Both the position numbers and the translations under genes were made by a program. This document shows, one piece after another, positions 1 through 5,922 of a stretch of DNA of 13,103 bases. Each line of letters starts with the position of its first letter. Positions within the stretch are counted from its first letter, which is position 1. The notes under the pieces were generated by a model. It was given only the letters and a program-made list of their open reading frames with translations, was not told where the DNA came from and did not search any database. The stretch comes from Thermoplasmata archaeon (GTDB lineage Archaea; Thermoplasmatota; Thermoplasmata; Thermoplasmatales; Thermoplasmataceae). The stretch covers positions 1-13,103 of the forward strand of contig JAJZNS010000024.1 of the NCBI GenBank assembly GCA_021811635.1. The letters are read 5' to 3'.

Positions 1-422
1 TCCCCGGCATGATAGATCTTGAGTGAATCTCCGAAGACCATTCCCATGGGATTTCCTGCATATCCCCCATCAAGGCTGGACGTGTGGAAGGCAAGGACCG
101 ACGTGATATCTATGCCTCCAACATTCACGGTACCGCTGTAGTTTATTGCATGCACCTTAAGATCAGGATGCTTTGCCTGTAATGCCCACCCAAGTTCCAC
201 CATAGTGACAAGGGTAGCCCCATTTTTCAACGCAATCTCTACTGCATCCCCCAGGTGATCCGTATGTCCATGGGTGACGAGGACAATGTCAGCCTTTACC
301 TCTTCCTTTGTTAAATCAGATTTGGGGTTCCCAGTGATAAAAGGATCCACGATAATCCTCTTATTTTTCGTTTCCACCTCAAAACAGGCATGTCCATGCC
401 ATTTCAATACTGTTTGAGCCAT
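1..422 (-). CDS. UPF0173 family metal-dependent hydrolase (metallo-beta-lactamase fold), C-terminal part cut off by the window edge
   Basis: The first 140 codons are present; the rest lies beyond the left edge. The N-terminus reads MAQTVLKWHGHACFEV and is followed by the fold's metal-binding motif HGHTDH at residues 51-56. A further family-type stretch is GDSLKIYHAGD at the cut end. This arrangement (short WHGHACF strand, then DPF, then HxHxDH) is typical of UPF0173, a family of small cytoplasmic metallo-beta-lactamase-fold hydrolases of about 220-230 residues whose physiological substrate is not established. Two in-frame ATG codons exist, at 443 and 422. I chose 422 because a TATA-like box (442-450) sits about 24 bp upstream, as for a leaderless transcript, and because homologues start just before the WHGHAC strand. 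The fold is certain; the substrate is unknown. Confidence 0.88.
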   Translation of the reverse strand, partial: MAQTVLKWHGHACFEVETKNKRIIVDPFITGNPKSDLTKEEVKADIVLVTHGHTDHLGDAVEIALKNGATLVTMVELGWALQAKHPDLKVHAINYSGTVNVGGIDITSVLAFHTSSLDGGYAGNPMGMVFGDSLKIYHAG

Positions 423-441
423 AGTGGCGAAGCGAATTGTC

Positions 442-450
442 ATTTAATAG
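442..450 (-). promoter_or_regulatory. Probable TATA box for the UPF0173 hydrolase gene
   Basis: Read on the minus strand the sequence is CTATTAAAT, centred about 24 bp before the ATG at 422. This is the spacing expected for an archaeal TATA box with transcription starting at or next to the start codon. It overlaps the alternative upstream ATG at 443, which argues against that start. Confidence 0.5.
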
Positions 451-975
451 ATTATCCGTTTTCGTCATCTGGGCCAGAATGTCAGTGATTTAATGATCAT
501 CAAATTTGTAAATTTTCCCGATCTTGTTATTCTAGCCGGGTTTTCACTCTTCAAAATATAAGCCTCAGGCGATGGCACAGGGATGCTGAAGCTCTCCCCC
601 GGTATTATCCACGAAATCAAGCTATTGTTACTTCATCGCGGGTGGAGTAAGCCCACTGAGAGCACTCTGTCCAAATCATGCCCGATCTGCTTGCAATTCG
701 ACAACCAAACTGCCTTATACCGAAGGTAAAGATGATGACCCTTTCCAGATTAAGCCATATTGGAGATATTGCCTCGATCGGAGGTATAATGTGGGTGAAT
801 TCATGTGCTCACATCATCAGAATTGAGATGCCTGTGATAGCTTGAGCTTTAATGGCACTCCATTCACATGGCAGGAAAGGAACGTCCCTATTGCAAACCA
901 TAAGAAAATATAAAGGTTTTAAGAACCAGGTAATTAAAGGGACATTTGCCCCCCCAATTCCCTGTCCAAACTTAC
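451..975. other. Gene-poor region of about 525 bp between the UPF0173 gene and the oxidoreductase operon
   Basis: No gene can be supported here. The plus strand has a 48-codon open frame at 583-729 (starts MLKLSPGIIHEIK, contains a single CPIC pair) and a 37-codon frame at 732-845. Another plus frame stays open without a start codon from 590 to about 818 and contains the stretch KPYWRYCLDRRYNVGEF, which has a protein-like look. None matches a family I recognise. A decayed gene split over two plus-strand frames is possible, but so is chance. I see no tRNA-like or rRNA-like sequence and no convincing C/D box pair. Confidence 0.4.
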
Positions 976-986
976 AAAATGAAAAA
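976..986 (-). terminator. Possible T-rich terminator after the oxidoreductase beta subunit gene
   Basis: On the minus strand the sequence just past the beta subunit stop codon reads TTTTTCATTTT, beginning 8 bases after the stop. Archaeal termination commonly uses such T-runs without a required hairpin. There is no clear stem next to it. Confidence 0.35.
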
Positions 987-993
987 GTGGTAA

Positions 994-1914
994 TCAGACG
1001 ATTTTATCAGCAAACGTCCTGGCAGGGTCAACTATGGTGTACCCTTTGCTGTCTGAGATGGACTGGGTTGCAGGAGGGCTTGTAAGGTAGTTGGGAATAT
1101 ACTCATTCAGCCGCTTGGTGAAGCTCGGGATCGTCCTGTTCTCTATGAATATGCCTGTTGGAATCTTCTCGTCCCACTCCAGAGCCCTTGAGTTGGCCAG
1201 CCTGTACTTCTCCATCGGATCCTTGGTGGATTCAGTTATGATCGGATCCCAGGATTTGTCATCCTCAAGCTTGTAGACCTTCTGTCTGTAAAAATCCATT
1301 GTGTTGATGTTATTGTAAGTTGGACATGGCTGTAGCACGTCAATCAGGGAAGAGCCATCGTTCATCAGACCTCTCTTTATAATCTCCTTGAGCTGCTTGG
1401 TATCAAACGAGAACCCCCTTGCAACAAAGGAATAGCCTGCAGCAAGTGCCATTGCGACAGGATTCACCCTATTATACACATTGGGCTTGGTCAAGCTCTT
1501 GGTCTGCATTCCAAGTGGCATGGTCGGTGCTGCCTGTCCCTTGGTAAGTCCATATACCTCGTTATCGAACAGGATTATCGTAAGTCCTGTGTTTCTTCGC
1601 CCCTCTGCCACAAAATGGCCGGCTCCAATGCTCAGAAGGTCGCCGTCGCCTCCCGTGACCAGCACCTTAAGCTTTGGGTTAGCCAGCTTCACACCAGTAG
1701 CAAATGGGATGCCTCTTCCGTGCAGGGTGTGTGCTCCTGCAAGGTTCACGTAATGCGGAGTCTTGCCCGAACAACCTATCCCTGAAATCACCACAGCATC
1801 ATGTGGACCATAGTTCATTTCCCCGAGTGCCTGTATCATTGAGGTAAGAATACCAAAATCCCCGCAGCCCGGGCACCAGTCAATCGTCAAATCTGTCCTG
1901 AAATTATGCGCCAT
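994..1914 (-). CDS. 2-oxoacid:ferredoxin oxidoreductase, beta subunit
   Basis: A 306-residue protein that binds thiamine diphosphate and one [4Fe-4S] cluster in the CoA-dependent oxidative decarboxylation of 2-oxoacids (pyruvate, 2-oxoglutarate and others) with ferredoxin as electron acceptor. The four cluster cysteines expected for the two-subunit archaeal type are visible: C14 and C17 (in WCPGCG), C48 (GIGCSGK) and C197 (LQPCPTY). The TPP/Mg motif is GGDGDLLSIG at 88-97, continuing to DNEVYGLTKGQ at 117-127. Family knowledge from Sulfolobus places K125 and its surroundings at the substrate/CoA site. The ATG start lies 11 nt inside the 3' end of the alpha subunit gene, so the two are translationally coupled. 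No separate delta (ferredoxin-like) gene is nearby, consistent with the two-subunit form. Preference for pyruvate or 2-oxoglutarate cannot be read from the sequence, so porB or korB is left open. Confidence 0.95.
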   Translation of the reverse strand: MAHNFRTDLTIDWCPGCGDFGILTSMIQALGEMNYGPHDAVVISGIGCSGKTPHYVNLAGAHTLHGRGIPFATGVKLANPKLKVLVTGGDGDLLSIGAGHFVAEGRRNTGLTIILFDNEVYGLTKGQAAPTMPLGMQTKSLTKPNVYNRVNPVAMALAAGYSFVARGFSFDTKQLKEIIKRGLMNDGSSLIDVLQPCPTYNNINTMDFYRQKVYKLEDDKSWDPIITESTKDPMEKYRLANSRALEWDEKIPTGIFIENRTIPSFTKRLNEYIPNYLTSPPATQSISDSKGYTIVDPARTFADKIV

Positions 1915-3802
1915 TCTTTAACACCACTTCTTTTTCTTTTCCCTGTACTATCCTCTTCACTCCATCAACGAGTTCATCGACCGTCACATGCCTTCCGTTG
2001 TACTTGAGAATCCTGTTTGAAATGTCAACCCCTGTGTTCATTCGTATAACCTGTGCGGCCTGGCCCAGCATGTTGCTCTCCACAATTATATTGGTCTGCC
2101 CGGATCTCAACTCCTTTTCTACAAATTCAGAGGGAAACGGCATGAACATTCTGAGGTAGAGGACCCTGCACTTGATACCCTGTTTTGAAAGTATCTCCGC
2201 AGCCTCTATGGACGGACCTTTCTGGCTGCCCCATGTCACTATGGTGATCTTGGCATTCTTGTCGCCATATATCACCGCTTTCTCCTCAACGGGGATTTCC
2301 GCGGCAGCTACCTTGACCTTCCTGAAACGCTTTTCCATTTGCGCTTCTCTCATTACGGTGTCTTCGGTAACATGGCCCAATTCGTCATGCTCGTCTCCCG
2401 TGAGCCAGAATATGTTCTTCCCAAACGCTCCAATCGCAGAGACGCCATCTTTTGTGTCCAGTGAATACCGTTTATATGTGCCGTTGCCGTCCGGTTCGTT
2501 CCGGCCGTACACCTTCTCCTTCTTTATATCAATTCCATCCACGAGTTCCGTGGTGTTTGCAAGGTTTTTGTCTATCAGGTGAAGAACAGGCAATTGATAT
2601 CTCTGGGCATAATTGAGTGCCTTCATCGAGTCATATATGCACTCCCTCACGTCTCCAGATGAGAGTACGATCCTTGGAAATTCGCCATGGCCCGTGTTAA
2701 GGGCAAATAACAGATCGGACTGACCGTTTCGCGTGGGCAATCCAGTGCTTGGCCCTCCCCTCTGATAAAGGGTGATAACAAGAGGGATCTCATCCATTCC
2801 TGCGAAGGATATCCCTTCAGCCATCAGAGAGAATCCAGGTCCGCTTGTAGCGGTAGCGCTTCTCGTCCCGGTCATCGCTGCACCGGCTGCCATTACTACC
2901 GCCGAAATTTCATCTTCAGTCTGCACCACCGTGACTCCACCAGAACCTAGGGTTTCAGCTTCTCCCGACAACCATTTTACTGCTTCGTGCTCTTCCAGTA
3001 TTGAGCTTTCGTCGCTGGCAGGCGTGATGGGATAGTAAGTCTGAAATCTCAGACCCCCCATGAGCTTACCTATCGCAGCTCCATCATTGCCTGTGAGAAG
3101 GAACTGGGAAAGCTTGGCATTCTTTCCGGCGCTTTCGCCTGCAAGTTTGTTATCCTGTGCGTATCTATATGCCTCATCTACTACCTTGAGGTTGGGTGCT
3201 ATAACCTTCTCCTTGCCCCCGAATATGTGCTTAATTGCCTCCTTCGTAGATTCCGATTCAATACCTATTATGGAAAGGGTGATCGCGGCACCAAGTGTAT
3301 TGTAATACCTGTTCGGGACTCCATCATCAACTGCCTTCCTTACGATTTCCTCGAAAGGTATGGGAAAGAGGATGCCACCGTGGCTCTTCATGTATTCAAG
3401 CATCCCTTTGACGTTATTCTCCAGCTTGTTTTCATCCAGCACCGATTTTATTCTGGATGCGGTATCTCTCATAATCATCCTTGCCTGTGACAGCTCGGAT
3501 GTAGCGAACGAGGAATCGTAAATCACCTTCGTGCCCTTTCCTATATCTTCAAAATGCTCAAAGATAGTATCAGGATCAAGTGCAACGAGGATATCAGGCG
3601 GATACTTGAGTCCCTGAACCTTCGTGTCCCTGGCTCTGATGTGCACATAGCTGTGTCTGCCCTTAATGTTAGAGTGAAATTCCCTCGTGGAAAAAATATC
3701 AAATCCAGAAAAAGCGAAGGCTCTGCTCATCAAATTGGCGGAAGTATCTATCCCCCCTCCTTGGGGGCCACCAATGACTACATTGACATCCAGTTTGGTC
3801 AT
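1904..3802 (-). CDS. 2-oxoacid:ferredoxin oxidoreductase, alpha subunit (fused gamma-alpha)
   Basis: A 632-residue subunit combining the gamma domain (N-terminal GGPQGGGIDTSANL, about residues 11-24) with the pyrimidine-binding alpha domain. The hallmark YPITP motif is at about residues 257-261, followed by SGPGFSLMAEG (about 320-330) and RGGPSTGLPTR (about 348-358), both standard parts of the TPP and CoA/substrate site. The C-terminal part (about 515-632) carries the transketolase C-like domain. Length and domain order match the Sulfolobus-type enzyme. The frame also has a TTG three codons upstream at 3811; I chose the ATG at 3802 because a TATA box lies 28 bp before it. It is first in an operon with the beta subunit, overlapping it by 11 nt. 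In Thermoplasmata such enzymes feed acetyl-CoA or succinyl-CoA production with reduced ferredoxin. Confidence 0.95.
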   Translation of the reverse strand: MTKLDVNVVIGGPQGGGIDTSANLMSRAFAFSGFDIFSTREFHSNIKGRHSYVHIRARDTKVQGLKYPPDILVALDPDTIFEHFEDIGKGTKVIYDSSFATSELSQARMIMRDTASRIKSVLDENKLENNVKGMLEYMKSHGGILFPIPFEEIVRKAVDDGVPNRYYNTLGAAITLSIIGIESESTKEAIKHIFGGKEKVIAPNLKVVDEAYRYAQDNKLAGESAGKNAKLSQFLLTGNDGAAIGKLMGGLRFQTYYPITPASDESSILEEHEAVKWLSGEAETLGSGGVTVVQTEDEISAVVMAAGAAMTGTRSATATSGPGFSLMAEGISFAGMDEIPLVITLYQRGGPSTGLPTRNGQSDLLFALNTGHGEFPRIVLSSGDVRECIYDSMKALNYAQRYQLPVLHLIDKNLANTTELVDGIDIKKEKVYGRNEPDGNGTYKRYSLDTKDGVSAIGAFGKNIFWLTGDEHDELGHVTEDTVMREAQMEKRFRKVKVAAAEIPVEEKAVIYGDKNAKITIVTWGSQKGPSIEAAEILSKQGIKCRVLYLRMFMPFPSEFVEKELRSGQTNIIVESNMLGQAAQVIRMNTGVDISNRILKYNGRHVTVDELVDGVKRIVQGKEKEVVLKNGA

Positions 3803-3825
3803 TGTAGGCAAGGGATTGCCTGCGC

Positions 3826-3835
3826 TTTAAAATAC
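3826..3835 (-). promoter_or_regulatory. Probable TATA box of the oxidoreductase operon
   Basis: On the minus strand the box reads GTATTTTAAA, centred about 28 bp upstream of the ATG at 3802. It lies in a 165 bp divergent intergenic region shared with fbp (3803-3967), which holds nothing else I can identify. Confidence 0.55.
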
Positions 3836-3941
3836 TTTGACGCTTAAACATCAAGACAAATGATTAACATGAAATTTGTGCCGGAGTTGTGCTGCGCTCT
3901 GTAGAAATGCCTATGTCTCAGAGAAAACCAGATAAAGTTAA

Positions 3942-3952
3942 TTTATCATATA
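3942..3952 (+). promoter_or_regulatory. Probable TATA box of fbp
   Basis: TTTATCATATA lies centred about 21-24 bp before the ATG at 3968. No Shine-Dalgarno sequence precedes that ATG, so the transcript is probably leaderless. Confidence 0.5.
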
Positions 3953-3967
3953 CGAATCTAGTTATCA

Positions 3968-5128
3968 ATGAAGACGACAATATCCCACATAAAAGCGGAC
4001 ATAGGCAGCCTTCCGGGCCATACTACGGTTTTTTCACCTGTTGTAAAGGAAGTGGAGGAATACGTTAAGAAACATTCCGCAGGTCTGCTTACGGATTATC
4101 ACATCTCAAGCGTCGGCGACGATCTCCAGATAACAATGATACACCACGAGGGCATAGATTCTCCGGAAGTTCATGAACTCGCCTGGAATGCCTTCAAGGC
4201 AGGTACAGAGGTTGCCAAGAAGGTTGGCCTTTACGGAGCTGGCCAGGACCTTCTGAAGGATGCATTTTCCGGAAACATCAAGGGAATGGGTCCAGGAATA
4301 GCAGAGATGGACATTACGCCGAGAAAATCTGAGCCATTCATAGTCTACATGATGGATAAGACTGAGCCAGGCGCGTTCAACCTGCCGATATACAAGATGT
4401 TTGCTGACCCGTTCAACACGCCAGGTCTGGTCATTGACCCGAATATGCACGAAGGCTTCAGGTTCGAGATCTGGGATATACAAGAGGCAAAGAAGATAGA
4501 ACTCTCCTCGCCGGAAAATCAGTATGATATCCTTGCGATGATTGGATCAAAGGGAAGATACGTAGTCAAGAGGGTGTATACAAGGGAGAGCCACGAAAAA
4601 CTTCCGGATGAAAACGTGGCAGTAATTACAACCGACAAGCTTTCACTTATCGCCGGCGAATATGTCGGAAAGGACGATCCCGCGGCAATAGTCCGTATCC
4701 AATCAGGGCTTCCCGCATCAGGGGAGTCTTTGGAAGCTTTTTCCCACCCTTTCCTGGTATCCGGCTGGATGAGGGGATCTTTTAACGGCCCGCTGATGCC
4801 TGTCGGCCTGAACAACGCTAAAATGACGCGATTCGACGGCCCCCCAAGGGTGGTTGCACTTGGCTTTGTCCTGAAAGACGGAAAACTGTCTGGTCCAGTC
4901 GATATGTTTGATGATCCTGCGTTTGACGGCGCCAGGAGGACCGCAATCGATGTCGTCGATTACCTGCGAAGAATGGGGCCATTTGAACCGCACAGGTTGC
5001 CCGACTCTGAAATGGAGTATACCACCCTCCCAAAGATTCTTGAAACTCTCGGACCCAAGTTCGTGAAGATTGAGGATGCTCCGAAAAAGGCCAAAAGGCT
5101 GGCAGAGTCCACAAAAGATTTCGACTGA
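3968..5128 (+). CDS. fbp: Bifunctional fructose-1,6-bisphosphate aldolase/phosphatase (type V FBPase)
   Basis: A 386-residue cytoplasmic gluconeogenic enzyme that condenses dihydroxyacetone phosphate with glyceraldehyde 3-phosphate and then dephosphorylates the product to fructose 6-phosphate. It begins MKTTISHIKADIGSLPGH, the typical N-terminus with metal-binding D11 and H18, followed by GDD at 50-52 and LYGAGQDLLKDAF at 88-100. The catalytic set known from the Thermoproteus enzyme has clear counterparts: the Y-x-x-K pair is Y232/K235 in EYVGKDDP, a further lysine is K131 in DKTEPGAFNLP, and the late tyrosine is Y351 in EYTTLP. The length is normal for the family. It has its own promoter, divergent from the ferredoxin oxidoreductase operon, so opposing carbon flows sit back to back. 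The residue mapping is from memory of the family rather than an alignment. Confidence 0.96.
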   Translation: MKTTISHIKADIGSLPGHTTVFSPVVKEVEEYVKKHSAGLLTDYHISSVGDDLQITMIHHEGIDSPEVHELAWNAFKAGTEVAKKVGLYGAGQDLLKDAFSGNIKGMGPGIAEMDITPRKSEPFIVYMMDKTEPGAFNLPIYKMFADPFNTPGLVIDPNMHEGFRFEIWDIQEAKKIELSSPENQYDILAMIGSKGRYVVKRVYTRESHEKLPDENVAVITTDKLSLIAGEYVGKDDPAAIVRIQSGLPASGESLEAFSHPFLVSGWMRGSFNGPLMPVGLNNAKMTRFDGPPRVVALGFVLKDGKLSGPVDMFDDPAFDGARRTAIDVVDYLRRMGPFEPHRLPDSEMEYTTLPKILETLGPKFVKIEDAPKKAKRLAESTKDFD

Positions 5129-5159
5129 TCCCCAAAATATAATTTCTGCAATACGGCGC

Positions 5160-5179
5160 GTTACGCCATCAGGCGTAAC
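5160..5179 (+). repeat. Perfect 8 bp inverted repeat with 4 nt loop, possible fbp transcription terminator
   Basis: GTTACGCC, loop ATCA, then GGCGTAAC, beginning 31 bp after the fbp stop codon and followed by an AT-rich stretch (ATAATTTT). A stable stem followed by T-rich sequence could end the fbp transcript, although archaea do not need such a stem. A related but imperfect copy lies 34 bp further on. Confidence 0.6.
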
Positions 5180-5212
5180 ATAATTTTCCCATATTTCCAT
5201 AATCTGCAGGTT

Positions 5213-5231
5213 CTGACGCATGAGGCGTTAG
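5213..5231 (+). repeat. Second, related inverted repeat
   Basis: CTGACGC, loop ATGAG, then GCGTTAG: a 7 bp stem in which one pair is G-T. Arms and loop resemble those of the repeat at 5160-5179 (both have ACGC, AT, AGGCGT in order), so the two may be diverged copies of one element. Confidence 0.5.
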
Positions 5232-5340
5232 GCAAGAAGAACTGATCCATCGGACTTTGCGGCAGTCGGCGGATGAATATACCGATTCACTCGCGGGTAT
5301 CCTTGATCTGAAGCAAAAAAATGAGCCGACCACAACTATG

Positions 5341-5352
5341 CGGCTTAAGCCG
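5341..5352 (+). repeat. Perfect 12 bp palindrome
   Basis: CGGCTTAAGCCG reads the same on both strands. Its left half can also pair with AGCCG at 5324-5328, giving a 5 bp stem with a 12 nt loop. It lies 72 bp before the start codon of the YHS gene and about 25 bp before its likely TATA box, a place where a regulator could bind. That role is a guess. Confidence 0.45.
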
Positions 5353-5375
5353 TAATTTAGGATTGGCGATTACAA

Positions 5376-5386
5376 AATCTATAATA
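5376..5386 (+). promoter_or_regulatory. Possible TATA box of the YHS-domain gene
   Basis: AATCTATAATA lies about 43 bp before the ATG at 5424, which would leave a leader of roughly 15-20 nt. A GAGGT (5409-5413) 10 bp before the ATG could act as ribosome binding site. An alternative is the AT-rich TGTATTTG around 5400, placed for a leaderless transcript. Confidence 0.35.
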
Positions 5387-5423
5387 CCTGATGTCTACAT
5401 GTATTTGTGAGGTTTAATTTTCA

Positions 5424-5564
5424 ATGCCTTCGGATGTAGTTTGCGGGTCGAAGGTCAAGGAAAAGGGATCAATCCATGAAGAATTTGGTGGATCTCTGTT
5501 CTACTTTTGTTCTGAGGATTGCCGGAACGAGTTTCGGAAGAATCCCCTGAAGTTTGTTAAATGA
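5424..5564 (+). CDS. Small YHS-domain metal-binding protein (46 residues)
   Basis: A 46-residue protein made almost entirely of one YHS domain, a short cysteine-containing module related to TRASH domains and found in metal-handling proteins and at the ends of heavy-metal ATPases and reductases. Visible signs are the family's opening DVVCGSKVKEKGS (C7), then the aromatic-cysteine core GGSLFYFCSEDC with C29 and C33, and the close RNEFRKNPLKFVK. The usual pattern DPVCGM...G..YYFCS..C...F..NP..Y is matched nearly end to end, with the usual methionine after CG replaced by serine. The ATG is preceded by GAGGT, a plausible ribosome binding site. No metal ATPase or reductase lies beside it in this window, so it seems to be a stand-alone protein, perhaps a metal chaperone or sensor. 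The domain call is strong; the function is not known. Confidence 0.85.
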   Translation: MPSDVVCGSKVKEKGSIHEEFGGSLFYFCSEDCRNEFRKNPLKFVK

Positions 5565-5675
5565 TTGATCAAACCTTGGGATTGACTTCCGGCTGTCTAG
5601 TCCCATATCAGAATTCGTTTGATCTCTCACAAGTAAAAATCGAAGAAGACTCAGGCATCCCACTCGTTGGATTGG
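5565..5675. other. Short spacer after the YHS gene with an 8 bp inverted repeat
   Basis: GATCAAAC (5567-5574) and GTTTGATC (5617-5624) form a perfect inverted repeat separated by 42 nt. A 43-codon open frame (ATG at 5561 overlapping the YHS stop codon, ending at 5692) runs through it, but it has no recognisable motif and its end contains the eL40 promoter, so I do not call it a gene. Confidence 0.35.
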
Positions 5676-5683
5676 TTATATAC
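5676..5683 (+). promoter_or_regulatory. Probable TATA box of the eL40 gene
   Basis: TTATATAC, a near-consensus archaeal TATA element, about 55 bp before the start codon. Transcription would then begin near 5704-5706, giving a leader of about 30 nt that includes the ribosome binding site at 5717-5722. Confidence 0.6.
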
Positions 5684-5716
5684 TACTTCTAAATATTGGC
5701 GCACAACCGACGTAAC

Positions 5717-5722
5717 GGGAGG
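5717..5722 (+). promoter_or_regulatory. Ribosome binding site that supports the TTG start of eL40
   Basis: GGGAGG lies 11 nt before TTG 5734. The frame has a stop codon at 5713-5715 and no ATG or GTG between it and the conserved coding region, so this site supports initiation at the TTG. Confidence 0.55.
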
Positions 5723-5733
5723 ACTGGATCAAC

Positions 5734-5883
5734 TTGGCATTTCCTGAAGCTGTAGAAAGACGACTGAACAAGAAAATATGCATGAGATGCAACGCGAGAA
5801 ACCCCATCAGGGCAGAGCGTTGCAGAAGATGTGGATACACCGGACTTAGGATGAAGGCGAAAGAGAGGAGAGGAGGGCAGTAG
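5734..5883 (+). CDS. rpl40e: Ribosomal protein eL40 (L40e)
   Basis: A 49-residue zinc-ribbon protein of the large ribosomal subunit. After the start it reads [20 protein letters not shown], with two CxxC pairs (C16/C19 in ICMRC and C30/C33 in CRRC) that bind zinc, and ends in a basic tail ([10 protein letters not shown]). This is the full length of archaeal eL40, which lacks the ubiquitin fusion seen in eukaryotes. The start must be TTG at 5734: an upstream in-frame TAA at 5713 excludes anything longer, and a GGGAGG ribosome binding site stands before it. Its TAG stop is followed in the same frame, without another stop, by the conserved start of PurQ, so the two genes are close and probably share a transcript. 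Confidence 0.93.
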   Translation: MAFPEAVERRLNKKICMRCNARNPIRAERCRRCGYTGLRMKAKERRGGQ

Positions 5884-5922
5884 ACGTCTTTTTCGGATCA
5901 ATTTAGTGTAGCCATTCTCAGA

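Larger units (their letters stand above)
5129..5423. other. Repeat-bearing intergenic region between fbp and the YHS-domain gene
   Basis: About 295 bp with no confidently assigned gene. It contains three inverted repeats (5160-5179, 5213-5231, 5341-5352), listed separately. A plus-strand frame stays open for 43 codons from 5224 to the stop at 5353-5355 and reads like a protein tail (for example ADEYTDSLAGILDLKQKNEP). It has no ATG or GTG and only a TTG near 5251 that could start a 32-residue peptide. It may be the remnant of a lost gene. No tRNA, rRNA or C/D box RNA was found. Confidence 0.45.

Noticed and set aside
732..830. Possible C/D box small RNA (ATGATGA at 732-738 with nearby CATCATCAG)
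   Set aside because: No D' or D box (CTGA) at the right spacing and no terminal stem.
852..1085. Plus-strand frame of 77 codons reaching into the oxidoreductase beta gene
   Set aside because: Its last third is antisense to the conserved beta subunit end, and the rest shows no motif or promoter.
3803..3811. TTG start three codons upstream for the oxidoreductase alpha subunit
   Set aside because: The ATG at 3802 fits the TATA spacing and the family N-terminus; TTG is unnecessary.
4718..5221. Minus-strand open frame of 167 codons under the 3' half of fbp
   Set aside because: fbp has full-length family conservation across this stretch; the opposite frame shows no motif and its start lies in the inverted repeats.
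5129..5423. Possible 5S rRNA or tRNA gene, since 5S is unlinked from other rRNA genes in Thermoplasma
   Set aside because: No CCGAAC-type 5S core and no tRNA T-loop (GTTCGA) with matching acceptor stem in this region.
5469..5663. Minus-strand frame of 64 codons across the YHS gene
   Set aside because: The plus-strand YHS pattern is specific and complete; the opposite frame has no recognisable domain.
5561..5692. 43-codon frame whose ATG overlaps the YHS stop codon (ATGA)
   Set aside because: The overlap looks like translational coupling, but the product has no motif and its end is made of the eL40 TATA box.
5881..5883. TAG of eL40 as a pyrrolysine codon or programmed readthrough into purQ
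   Set aside because: The eL40 product is complete at this point, and nothing in the window suggests pyrrolysine machinery; in-frame placement has a one in three chance.
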